From contig JAIOPP010000015.1 of NCBI GenBank assembly GCA_021413845.1, positions 1 to 54,641 on the forward strand: 54,641 bases of DNA, read 5' to 3'. Below the pieces are notes generated by a model that saw only the letters and a list, made by a program, of their open reading frames with translations, was not told where the DNA came from and made no database searches. This document shows, piece after piece, positions 1 to 8,998 of this stretch; within the stretch, counting starts at the first letter, position 1, and each line of letters begins with the position of its first letter. The stretch comes from Planctomycetia bacterium (GTDB lineage: Bacteria > Planctomycetota > Planctomycetia > Pirellulales > PNKZ01). Position numbers and translations under genes: made by a program.

Positions 1-270
1 ATGCGAACTATATTGCTCGCTTATTTTGCGCAGTTTATGACTTGCCGATTGCCTAGACCCTAATTGCGGTGTAGTTATTATCTCCACGTTGAGTTTTTCG
101 GATCGGCAAGATCCGTCGGCTCGACGATCGGACACCGCACCCGGTTCTAGGCGTCACAGGCGGCGATTGCCTACGTTCGTCGGTTCGTTGCGGCTCTGTC
201 TCTCGTTCCGGTTCTTCTTTGCGCTTCGCTTCGACCATTCCCCGTCGATGCGAAGCTATTCGAGGTTTGC
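1..270. other. leader region without a recognisable gene
   Basis: I see no convincing coding region on either strand here. The stretch precedes the transglutaminase-DUF2126 gene and presumably carries its promoter, but I could not fix -10/-35 boxes with confidence. Confidence 0.4.
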
Positions 271-3200
271 ATGTCGATCCGAGTCGCCCTTCATCATCAC
301 ACGCGCTACCACTACGATCGCCCGATTCAGATCATGCCGCAGGTCGTGCGGTTGCGCCCCGCGCCGCATTGCCGCACGCCGATCGTCGGCTACTCGCTAA
401 AGGTCACTCCGGAAAAGCACTTCATCAATTGGCAGCAAGACCCGCACGGCAACTTCCTGGCGCGGCTTGTGTTTCCCGAGAAGTCGGATGTGTTCAGCAT
501 CGAAGTCGACCTCTTGGCCGAGCTGACGGTCGTGAACCCGTTCGACTTCTTCTTGGAGCCGAGCGCCGAAAAGATTCCGTTTAAGTACGACGCCAACTCG
601 TCGGAAGATCTGCGACCTTATTTGGTTACCGTTCCGCTCGGCCAAAAGATGGCCCAGTTCTTGGGCACGATCTCGCGCGAAGAAATGCGCACCGTCGACT
701 ATCTCGTCTATCTCAATAGCTTGGTCAACAAACGCGTCGAGTACGTCGTGCGTATGGATCCGGGCGTGCAAACTCCCGAAGAAACGCTGACGCTCGGTAA
801 AGGCTCCTGTCGCGATTCCGCTTGGCTGCTCGTGCAAGTGCTGCGCGAGCTCGGTCTCGCCGCCCGTTTTTGCAGCGGCTACCTGATTCAACTCACGGCC
901 GACGTGAAATCGCTCGATGGCCCTTCCGGCACCGAGGTCGACTTCACCGATCTCCACGCCTGGACCGAGGTCTTCTTGCCCGGCGCAGGTTGGATCGGGC
1001 TCGACCCAACCTCGGGCCTGTTCGCCGGCGAAGGCCACATCCCGCTCGCGGCGACTCCCGACCCGAGCTCGGCGGCCCCTGTGACCGGCTCCGTCGAGCC
1101 GTGCGAGACGACCTTCGACTTCGCCATGACGGTGACGCGCATTCACGAAGACCCGCGCGTCACGAAACCGTATACCGAAGAGCAATGGGCCACGATCGAA
1201 AAGCTCGGCCATCAGGTCGATGCCGAGATCGCCGCCAACGATATGCGTCTGACGATGGGGGGCGAGCCGACGTTCGTTTCCATCGACGACGTCGAAGGAG
1301 ACGAATGGAATACGGCGGCGATGGGCCCGCTCAAGCGCAAGCTCTCCGGCCAGCTCATTCGCCGCCTAGCCGATAAGTTCTCGATCGGCCCGTTGATGCA
1401 TTACGGCCAAGGAAAATGGTATCCCGGCGAACCGCTTCCGCGCTGGTCGCTCAGTTGCTATTGGCGCAAAGACGGCCAAAAAATCTGGAACGATCTCAGC
1501 CTGATCGCGGAAGATGAAGCCGGCTTGAAACATACGGAAGCCGATGCCCAAGCGTTCGTCACGGAGCTCGCCGGCCGGCTCGGCGTCGACGCCGACAACG
1601 CGGAAGCCGCTTACGAAGACGCTTGGTATTACATGTGGAAGGAACGCAAACTTCCGAGCAACGTCGATCCGCTCAAGTCGAACTTGGCCGATAAGGTCGA
1701 GCGCGATCGATTAGCCAAGGTCTTTACGCAAGGCTTGAATAAGGTCGTCGGCTACGCGCTGCCGCTGGCGCGCAACGCGTTCGGCACCGCGCCGGGCTGG
1801 CGTAGCGGATCGTGGTTCCTGCGCGACGAACATATGTATCTCTTGCCGGGCGATTCGCCGATGGGCTATCGCTTGCCGCTCGACTCGTTCCCTTGGGTCG
1901 CGCCGAAGGACTTCCCGCATGTACTTCCGTCCGATCCGTTTGCGGATCGGGGACCGCTTCCCGGCCGGCTCGATCTTCCGGGGAGCGAGAATTGGTTGAA
2001 GGCTTATAAAAGCGCCGGCCAAAACGGCACCACGAACGGCTACGGCGGCCACGCGCCGTTTCCGCAATCACGTGAGTTTCTTGCCCCCGGCATGACCAAC
2101 TACGCCTCGACCGTCATTCGCCGCCAGATGAACGGCGACGGCGGCTTGGGCGAGCATGGCGCAGGAGCAGGCAACGTCGCACTCGAAACGCCGCGCCTGG
2201 CGGAATCGCGTACGTTGCCGTGGCCGCAGAACGCGACGATTCCCGAGAACGTCGTGCTGCTCGAGCAAGGCAAATCGGCGCAGAGTATCGTGCGTACGGC
2301 CCTGTGTGTCGAGCCGCGCAACGGCAAGCTCCACATCTTCATGCCGCCGCTCGAGCACGTCGAAGACTATCTCGACCTCGTGGCGAAGCTCGAACAAACG
2401 GCCGAGCATCTCAAGCTGCCGATCGTCATCGAAGGCTACTTGCCGCCGCACGATCATCGCTTGACCTACTTGCGAGTGACCCCTGATCCGGGCGTGATCG
2501 AAGTCAACTTGCAACCGGCCGCCAGTTGGGACGAGCTCGTCCGCAACACGACCGTGCTCTATGACGAAGCGCGCCAAACGCGGCTCGGCACCGAGAAGTT
2601 CATGCTCGACGGGCGTCACACCGGCACCGGCGGCGGCAATCATATCGTGCTCGGCGGGCCAACCGCGGCCGACAGCCCGATCTTACGACGACCGGATCTG
2701 CTCCGCAGCTTGGTCGGCTACTGGAACAACCATCCGTCGTTGTCGTATCTGTTCTCGGGCTTGTTCGTCGGACCGACGAGCCAAGCACCGCGTATGGACG
2801 AAGCACGCCATGAGGCGGTCTACGAGCTCGAAACGGCGTTCCAACAACTTCCCGACGCGCCGAACTGTCCGCCTTGGATGACCGACCGGTTGTTCCGGCA
2901 CTTGCTCATCGACGTGACGGGCAACACGCATCGGGCCGAGTTCTGCATCGACAAGCTCTTCTCGCCCGACTCCAGCACCGGACGGCTCGGGCTCGTCGAA
3001 CTGCGAGCCTTCGAGATGCCGCCGCACGCCCGAATGAGCCTGACGCAGCAGCTTTTGTTGCGCGGCTTGCTCGCCGAGTTCTGGAAGCGGCCTTACCAAA
3101 GCCCGCTCGTTCGCTGGGGAACCGGCCTGCACGACCGCTTCATGCTGCCGCACTTCATCGCCGAAGACTTCGTCGACGTGATCGACGACTTGAAATCGGC

Positions 3201-3810
3201 GGGCTTCGATTTCCAACAAGATTGGTTCGACGCTCACTTCGAGTTCCGCTTTCCGTTCTGCGGAAAGATCGTGCAGCGCGGCGTCGAAGTCGAAATTCGC
3301 CAAGCGATCGAGCCGTGGCATGTGTTGGGCGAAGAGTCGAGCGCGTCGGGCACTTCCCGTTTCGTCGATTCTTCGGTCGAGCGGGTGCAAGTGAAAGTCT
3401 CCGGCCTGATCGATCCGCGCCACGCGATCACCTGCAACGGACGACGCGTTCCGCTACATCCGACCGGCAAGCTCGGCGAGTATGTCGCCGGAGTTCGCTA
3501 TCGTGCGTGGCAGCCGCCGTCGTGTCTGCATCCGACGATCGGCGTTCACGCGCCGCTCACGTTCGACGTCGTCGACACCTGGTCGCAGCGTTCGATCGGC
3601 GGCTGCATGTGGCACGTCGCGCATCCCGGCGGCTTGAGCTATACGACTTTTCCGATTAACGCCTATGAAGCGGAGACGCGGCGAACATCGCGGTTCTTCG
3701 CGATGGGGCACACGCCCGGAAAAATCACGGTGCCGCCCGATGAGCGCAATAAGGACTACCCGATGACGCTCGATCTTCGTCGCGATCCGGTTCGCGAATT
3801 CCCGGTCTGA
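271..3810 (+). CDS. transglutaminase-like protein fused to DUF2126
   Basis: Protein of 1179 residues. Residues about 1-85 match the bacterial transglutaminase N-terminal domain. A papain-like transglutaminase core follows with the triad visible as Cys180 (GKGSCRDSAW), His229 (DLHAW) and Asp245 (GLDPTSG). The remaining roughly 900 residues, from about 300, correspond to DUF2126 (COG4196), which normally accompanies this core. There is no signal peptide, so it probably acts in the cytoplasm. The family is linked to circularly permuted ATP-grasp ligases and alpha-E proteins, which follow immediately, so it likely hydrolyses or transfers amide bonds in a peptide-like product; the substrate is unknown. 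ATG start at 271. The family call is secure, the biochemical role inferred. Confidence 0.93.
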   Translation: MSIRVALHHHTRYHYDRPIQIMPQVVRLRPAPHCRTPIVGYSLKVTPEKHFINWQQDPHGNFLARLVFPEKSDVFSIEVDLLAELTVVNPFDFFLEPSAEKIPFKYDANSSEDLRPYLVTVPLGQKMAQFLGTISREEMRTVDYLVYLNSLVNKRVEYVVRMDPGVQTPEETLTLGKGSCRDSAWLLVQVLRELGLAARFCSGYLIQLTADVKSLDGPSGTEVDFTDLHAWTEVFLPGAGWIGLDPTSGLFAGEGHIPLAATPDPSSAAPVTGSVEPCETTFDFAMTVTRIHEDPRVTKPYTEEQWATIEKLGHQVDAEIAANDMRLTMGGEPTFVSIDDVEGDEWNTAAMGPLKRKLSGQLIRRLADKFSIGPLMHYGQGKWYPGEPLPRWSLSCYWRKDGQKIWNDLSLIAEDEAGLKHTEADAQAFVTELAGRLGVDADNAEAAYEDAWYYMWKERKLPSNVDPLKSNLADKVERDRLAKVFTQGLNKVVGYALPLARNAFGTAPGWRSGSWFLRDEHMYLLPGDSPMGYRLPLDSFPWVAPKDFPHVLPSDPFADRGPLPGRLDLPGSENWLKAYKSAGQNGTTNGYGGHAPFPQSREFLAPGMTNYASTVIRRQMNGDGGLGEHGAGAGNVALETPRLAESRTLPWPQNATIPENVVLLEQGKSAQSIVRTALCVEPRNGKLHIFMPPLEHVEDYLDLVAKLEQTAEHLKLPIVIEGYLPPHDHRLTYLRVTPDPGVIEVNLQPAASWDELVRNTTVLYDEARQTRLGTEKFMLDGRHTGTGGGNHIVLGGPTAADSPILRRPDLLRSLVGYWNNHPSLSYLFSGLFVGPTSQAPRMDEARHEAVYELETAFQQLPDAPNCPPWMTDRLFRHLLIDVTGNTHRAEFCIDKLFSPDSSTGRLGLVELRAFEMPPHARMSLTQQLLLRGLLAEFWKRPYQSPLVRWGTGLHDRFMLPHFIAEDFVDVIDDLKSAGFDFQQDWFDAHFEFRFPFCGKIVQRGVEVEIRQAIEPWHVLGEESSASGTSRFVDSSVERVQVKVSGLIDPRHAITCNGRRVPLHPTGKLGEYVAGVRYRAWQPPSCLHPTIGVHAPLTFDVVDTWSQRSIGGCMWHVAHPGGLSYTTFPINAYEAETRRTSRFFAMGHTPGKITVPPDERNKDYPMTLDLRRDPVREFPV

Positions 3811-3990
3811 GCGACGCAGCGCGGAAGCGCGAATTTACTTTCCCCGTGAAAGGGATTCGGCACCCCGCTCGCCGGCGTCGTGGTTTACACTCCGGGTCGT
3901 AAAGATTAGATTAGTGGGATGCTCGAAGAAGACGTGCGAGCCTTTCCGGTGCAGGAAGTACCGACGGGAGAGGCGGCCCAACTCGTCTTC

Positions 3991-4009
3991 GTTCGAACGC
4001 CGTTCGAAC
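3991..4009. promoter_or_regulatory. paired 8-bp palindromes, operator candidate
   Basis: Two copies of the perfect palindrome GTTCGAAC lie at 3991-3998 and 4002-4009, 11 bp apart centre to centre, which is about one helical turn. They sit 75-95 bp upstream of the ATP-grasp gene start at 4085. The spacing suits a dimeric or cooperatively bound repressor, but no regulator is identifiable. Inference from symmetry only. Confidence 0.3.
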
Positions 4010-4084
4010 GATCCGGTTTCGGAGGCGGCGATAGGTTCCGAGGCGGCGATTGGAACTCGAACGACGACACGGTAGGCGGAAGAT

Positions 4085-6658
4085 ATGAGCGTTTCGACCG
4101 AAGCCGCACCGACGCGGCCTCCGGATGACATTCTCGCCGGATACACTCCGCCGGCCGGTGTCTTCGACGAAATGGTCGACGGCTTCGGGCAGTTGCGCCC
4201 TTCTTGGAAGCGCTTCATCTCCGCGCTTGGCGAGTCGGGCAGCGAAGGGATGGTGCGCCAAGCCGACCAAGCCCGACGGTTGCTGCGCGACAACGGCGTC
4301 ACTTACAACGTCTACGGCGAGTCGCACGATGCCGAACGGCCGTGGGAGCTCGACTGCGTTCCGCTGCTGATTTCCAGCAACGAATGGAATACGCTCGCCG
4401 ACGGCCTCACGCAACGAGCCACGTTGCTGAACCTAATTTTGATCGACCTTTACGGTCGACAAGATTTGCTGAAGCAAGGCCTGCTCCCGGCGGAGCTCGT
4501 GCTCGGGCATCCCGGCTACTTGCTCCCCTGCCGCGACTTGCGCGTGCCGAACGATTGCTATCTTCATCTCTATGCGGCGCATCTCGGCCGCCGCTCCGAC
4601 GGCAGTTGGCTCGTCCTCGCCGACCGGACGCAAGGGCCTTCCGGCGCCGGCTATGCGCTGGAGAATCGACTGGTCGTCTCGCGTGTGTTGGCGGAAAGCT
4701 TTCACGAAGCGCGCGTCCGCAGGCTGGCTTCGTTCTTCAAGACGTTGCGCGAGTCGCTCTTCTCGATCGCCACGCGACACCGCGAAAATCCGCGCGTCGT
4801 GCTACTTACGCCGGGGCCATCGAGCTCGGCATACTTCGAAGACGCTTATCTCGCGCGCTACCTCGGCTACACGCTCGTCGAAGGGGGCGACCTCACGGTT
4901 CGCGACAACTCCGTGTTTCTCAAGACGCTCGGCGGGCTGCTGCCGGTCGATGTCGTCTTGCGTCGCTTACAAGACAACGATTGCGATCCGTTGGAATTAC
5001 GCAGCGAATCGATGTCGGGAGTCGCCGGGCTGCTGCAAGCGGCGCGTTCGGGCAACGTCGTCATCGCGAACGCGCTCGGCAGCGGCATGCTTGAAGCTCC
5101 CGCGCTCGCCGCGTTTCTACCGGAGCTTTGTCGTCGGGTTCTCGGCGAAGAATTGAAACTCTCCTCGGTGCCAACCTGGTGGTGCGGCCGCGAAGAAGAC
5201 CGCCGTTACGTGCTCGACAACATGTCGAGGCTGCTGATCAAGCCCGCACTGCTGCACCGCAATCGCAAAACGATCCACGGCGGCCAGCTTTCGCCCTCGG
5301 AACGGGAACGCTTAGCCGAACAAATTCGCCGCCGTCCGCATGCCTACGCGGCGCAAGAACTGATCGACCGCTCGTCGGCACCGGTCTGGACGCGCGGTGA
5401 GCTCCAGCCGCGGCATGTCGCCCTGCGCACGTTCGTCACCGCGGCCGGCGACCACTACGATGCGATGCCCGGCGGCTTGATTCGAGTCTCGGGCGACTCC
5501 AACTTGCTCGGCACCTCGATGTCGGCCGGCCAAGGCAGCAAAGACCTGTGGATCTTGTCGGACGGGCCCGTCACGCCGGTCACGCTGCTCCGCGCTCCCG
5601 ACGTACCGGTCGACCTGCGCCGCAGCGGCAACGATCTACCGAGCCGCGTTGCCGACAATATGTTTTGGTTGGGCCGGCAAATCGAACGGGCCGAAGGAAT
5701 CGTGCGGCAATGGCGCAGCGTTATTACGCGCTGGATCAGTGAATCGGAACCGGGCGGGATGTCGGAGATTCCGATCTTCTTCGACGCGCTGCTGGCCGAC
5801 TGGCACGACGAAGAGCCGGCCCGCGTTACCGCGAGCGATCCCTACCATGTCCGGTTTCAAGAGTTGCTGCGGCTGCTCTACGACGAGTCGCGCGCCGATT
5901 CCCTGCGCTCGACGATCCACTCCGTACATCGCTTGGCGTCGATCGTCCGCGATCGGCTCTCGGTCGACAGCTACCGCATTCTCAGCCAGCTGGAACGAGA
6001 GATCGGCAGCGGCAGGATTCCCGAGCAAAACACGCTGAACGAAGTGCTCGTGCAGCTCAATCAATTGATCTTCCTCCTCTCCAGCTTCAGCGGGATGGGA
6101 ATGGAGAGCATGACCCGCGGCCCAAGCTGGCGGTTCCTCGACATGGGCCGGCGCATCGAACGGGCGCAGCATACGGTTCGCCTGCTGAAAGGGACACTCG
6201 TTCGCAAACTCGTCGAGCCGGTCCCGGTGATCGAAGCCTTGATGGAAATCGCCGACAGCGCGATGACGTATCGAGCTCGCTACCTAACCTCGATTCAGCT
6301 CGCACCGGCGCTCGATCTGGTGATGACCGATGAATCCAATCCCCGTTCGGTGGCGTTTCAACTTGCGGCATTGGCCGACCATGTGAAAGGCTTGCCGCAC
6401 GACGAAGGGAAGCCGCAATCGACGCGCGAACAGCGTGTTATGCTGGCCGTACAAACGGAGCTGCGCCTCACCGATGTCGAAGCCTTATGCTCCGCCGCCG
6501 ACAACGATGGAGATCATAGGGAACTAGGCGAGTTGCTCCAACGACTCGAAAAGCATCTCACGGCCTTGGCCGAAGCGATCGCCCACACCTATCTCGTTCA
6601 CGCCGGGCCGTCGCGGCATCTCGGTCGCATCACCGTCTCCGGCGGGAACTTGCCATGA
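4085..6658 (+). CDS. circularly permuted ATP-grasp / alpha-E fusion protein
   Basis: Protein of 857 residues that joins two families usually encoded separately. Residues about 40-500 match the circularly permuted ATP-grasp type 2 domain (COG2308), a predicted amide- or peptide-bond-forming ligase. From about residue 516 (RVADNMFWLGRQIERAE) to the end is an alpha-helical alpha-E domain (COG2307). Its stop overlaps the start of the next transglutaminase gene (ATGA at 6655-6658), so the two are translationally coupled. A GGCGGAAG ribosome-binding site precedes ATG 4085. Expected role: cytosolic synthesis of a peptide-like compound or modification of a protein, coupled to the flanking transglutaminase-like peptidases. 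The product is unknown for the family. Confidence 0.92.
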   Translation: MSVSTEAAPTRPPDDILAGYTPPAGVFDEMVDGFGQLRPSWKRFISALGESGSEGMVRQADQARRLLRDNGVTYNVYGESHDAERPWELDCVPLLISSNEWNTLADGLTQRATLLNLILIDLYGRQDLLKQGLLPAELVLGHPGYLLPCRDLRVPNDCYLHLYAAHLGRRSDGSWLVLADRTQGPSGAGYALENRLVVSRVLAESFHEARVRRLASFFKTLRESLFSIATRHRENPRVVLLTPGPSSSAYFEDAYLARYLGYTLVEGGDLTVRDNSVFLKTLGGLLPVDVVLRRLQDNDCDPLELRSESMSGVAGLLQAARSGNVVIANALGSGMLEAPALAAFLPELCRRVLGEELKLSSVPTWWCGREEDRRYVLDNMSRLLIKPALLHRNRKTIHGGQLSPSERERLAEQIRRRPHAYAAQELIDRSSAPVWTRGELQPRHVALRTFVTAAGDHYDAMPGGLIRVSGDSNLLGTSMSAGQGSKDLWILSDGPVTPVTLLRAPDVPVDLRRSGNDLPSRVADNMFWLGRQIERAEGIVRQWRSVITRWISESEPGGMSEIPIFFDALLADWHDEEPARVTASDPYHVRFQELLRLLYDESRADSLRSTIHSVHRLASIVRDRLSVDSYRILSQLEREIGSGRIPEQNTLNEVLVQLNQLIFLLSSFSGMGMESMTRGPSWRFLDMGRRIERAQHTVRLLKGTLVRKLVEPVPVIEALMEIADSAMTYRARYLTSIQLAPALDLVMTDESNPRSVAFQLAALADHVKGLPHDEGKPQSTREQRVMLAVQTELRLTDVEALCSAADNDGDHRELGELLQRLEKHLTALAEAIAHTYLVHAGPSRHLGRITVSGGNLP

Positions 6659-7527
6659 AATATCGAGTGCGCCATTCCACGACCTACAGCTACGACGACA
6701 CGGTGCCGATCTGCCAGAACGAGGCGCATCTCAAGCCCCGCTCGTGTGCGAATCAAAAGTGCTTATCAAGCACCCTGACGATCTTGCCCGTGCCGGCGCT
6801 GATGGTCGAACGAGCCGACTACTTCGGGAATCACATCTCTTTTTTTTCGATTCAAGAAGGGCATCGGCAACTCTCGATCTCGGCCGATAGCCTGGTCGCG
6901 ATCGCCGAAATTGCGATGCCGAAGGTGGAAGAAACGGCTCCCTGGGAATCGACGCTCGATTTGGTGCGCGGCACCCTCGACGGTCCGCATTTCGAGGCGC
7001 GCCACTTCACGTTCCCCTCGCCGTACATCCCCGACACCGACGACTTAGCCGACTACGCTCGTCCGTCGTTCGCGCCGGGCCGCCGGCAGCTCGAGGTCGT
7101 GCTCGACCTCACGCATCGGATCTTCACGGAGTTTAAGTTCGACCCCTCGGCGACTTGCATCAACACGCCGCCGAGTGAAGTGTTGCGCGTCCGTCGCGGC
7201 GTGTGCCAAGACTTCGCCCATCTGATGATCGGCTGCTTGCGTGCGTTCGGCCTGCCCGCGCGCTACGTCAGCGGCTATCTCTCGACGATTCCTCCGGCAG
7301 GCCGGCAGCGCATGGTCGGAGCCGACGTTTCGCATGCCTGGGTCTCGGTTTACTTTCCGAACATCGGTTGGCTCGACTTCGACCCCACGAACGACCTCAT
7401 CCCTTCGACCCGGCATATCACGCTCGGCTGGGGCCGCGACTACGGCGACATTTGCCCGATCAAAGGGGTCTTCATCGGCGGCGGCTTGCATGCCATGAAA
7501 GTTTCCGTCGACGTCGAGCCGATCTAG
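6655..7527 (+). CDS. transglutaminase family protein
   Basis: Protein of 290 residues, a typical stand-alone bacterial transglutaminase-like protein (COG1305). Residues 1-85 form the beta-rich N-terminal domain. The core carries Cys184 (RRGVCQDFAHL), His228 (VSHAWVSVYF) and Asp243 (DFDPTND), so the cysteine-protease-like triad is complete. It overlaps the ATP-grasp/alpha-E gene by four bases and ends four bases into the convergent metallopeptidase gene. No signal peptide is present. Members with this context are thought to be peptidases rather than crosslinking enzymes; that is inference. Confidence 0.92.
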   Translation: MKYRVRHSTTYSYDDTVPICQNEAHLKPRSCANQKCLSSTLTILPVPALMVERADYFGNHISFFSIQEGHRQLSISADSLVAIAEIAMPKVEETAPWESTLDLVRGTLDGPHFEARHFTFPSPYIPDTDDLADYARPSFAPGRRQLEVVLDLTHRIFTEFKFDPSATCINTPPSEVLRVRRGVCQDFAHLMIGCLRAFGLPARYVSGYLSTIPPAGRQRMVGADVSHAWVSVYFPNIGWLDFDPTNDLIPSTRHITLGWGRDYGDICPIKGVFIGGGLHAMKVSVDVEPI

Positions 7528-8699
7528 GCATTCACGGGCTGAGCATTTTGGGATTGCGCATTCGGTGGTTGCGCATTCGCGGCGGCAGCCACGGCACACG
7601 TCGGCTCGTTCGTATCCCCCGCCGTTTGAAACAGCGGATTGTCCGCGCGCCCTTGAATCACCAAACGATGAATGTAGCGCAGCTTTTCCACGACCGGCTT
7701 CAAAAACACCTCGGGCACCAGATTCAATAACCCCAAGTTGCGATTGATCTCATTCGCCGCGAGCCCGAACGCTTGGTAGCGCGCGATCATCATATCGAGA
7801 TCGGCGTTCGTCGGATCGGTAATGCCGCCGAAGCCGACGTGCTCGGCCGTGTCGAGCGTGCTCGTCATGTCGAGATAGGTCGCCCAGGTTTCGGCGAAAT
7901 CTTCCCAAGGATGCATCGTCGCATAGGCGCTGACAAACGTCTCTTGCCACTTCGGAAGCGGCCCGTTTTTGTAGTATCGCTCCAGCGCGACGTCGTAGGT
8001 CGGGTTGTTGTGATCGCCGAACACGGCGATGCACTCCGCTTCTCGCTCTGGCCGGCCCTTGATGAGCGCGTCCCAATAAAAGTGGCCGATCTCGTGGCGA
8101 AAATGGCCGATCAAAGTTCGATGGGCTTCGTTCATCACGACGCGCAGCTTTTCGCGCTCGACGTCGTCGGCCTCGCGAATGTTGATCGTAATGCGTCCGG
8201 CGTCGTGGCCGGTGTAAACCGTTTCCGATTGTCCAGTGGCTCGCCAGTAGTTTCCTTTAGGAATGATGTCGGCTTTAAAGTCGAAGCGGAGCGCCGGCTC
8301 GATGCCGTCGGCCGTGGTTCCATAGGGCAAACCGAGTTCGCTCAAGTCGTAAAACAGTCGGCGCTTCGCGGTTTCGAGCGAATACCATTTCGATTTATTG
8401 CCCGGCACCGTGAGGTCGGGAATCGTTTCATTGAACCGGCAGCAATCGCAGAGCGCTCCTGCCGGAGCCCCTTCCAGCGCGACGCAGCGATTGCAAACTT
8501 GATGCTCGCCGTAGTTGAAGCACTTGATGAGCGCGATGCCGCACTCCGGACGGCCGCAGCGGATGCCGCCGTCGGGCGTCGCGGCAAGCGGGGCCAACGT
8601 GCGACAGCCGGGACAGAACCCCAATTCGCTCGAACACTTCAAGCAGATGTTGTTGTCGAAGTAGATCGTGCCGCCGCAGGTACAAACGTAGTTTCGCAT
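7524..8699 (-). CDS. zinc-ribbon putative metallopeptidase
   Basis: Protein of 391 residues if started at ATG 8699; a longer reading would need a TTG codon at 8717. The first about 90 residues hold many CxxC pairs (VCTCGG, CLKC, CPGC, CDCC), a zinc-ribbon module. An HEIGH sequence (about residues 202-206, inside HFRHEIGHFYWD) is the HExxH zinc-peptidase signature. This order matches the 'putative zinc-binding metallopeptidase' family (COG4307-like). The C-terminus is a low-complexity N/Q/A/P repeat. It is convergent with the transglutaminase gene and shares four bases with it. COG4307 genes are often seen near transglutaminase/ATP-grasp clusters, so a shared pathway is plausible. Function is predicted only. 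Confidence 0.88.
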   Translation of the reverse strand: MRNYVCTCGGTIYFDNNICLKCSSELGFCPGCRTLAPLAATPDGGIRCGRPECGIALIKCFNYGEHQVCNRCVALEGAPAGALCDCCRFNETIPDLTVPGNKSKWYSLETAKRRLFYDLSELGLPYGTTADGIEPALRFDFKADIIPKGNYWRATGQSETVYTGHDAGRITINIREADDVEREKLRVVMNEAHRTLIGHFRHEIGHFYWDALIKGRPEREAECIAVFGDHNNPTYDVALERYYKNGPLPKWQETFVSAYATMHPWEDFAETWATYLDMTSTLDTAEHVGFGGITDPTNADLDMMIARYQAFGLAANEINRNLGLLNLVPEVFLKPVVEKLRYIHRLVIQGRADNPLFQTAGDTNEPTCAVAAAANAQPPNAQSQNAQPVNA

Positions 8700-8998
8700 G
8701 GCCGTGCTTCGTTGCAAGAAAAGAGGTCGCCGAATCGGTATTCACTCAGTATTCCGGCTTCGCCCTAAAAGGCAACGCCCGGCAAATACCAGGTCGAAGA
8801 ATGTTCACCGCGGTCGATCGGTAGACATACGAACGAGTCGATTTTCTTGATTTACGACGGCCCTCATGCCAAGAAAAGAGGGATTTGCCTCCAACTTACG
8901 AGAAGATCGTGGTTCGACTCGCCGAGCACCGGGCACCTATACTATGCACAAAGTTCTTAAAAATTTTACCGTCCACTTGAGTGCGGGATCTTCTGGCG

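Noticed and set aside
7540-7600. TTGCGCATTCGGTGG-type repeats as a regulatory array
   Set aside because: They encode the N/Q/A/P-rich C-terminal tail of the metallopeptidase-like protein on the minus strand.
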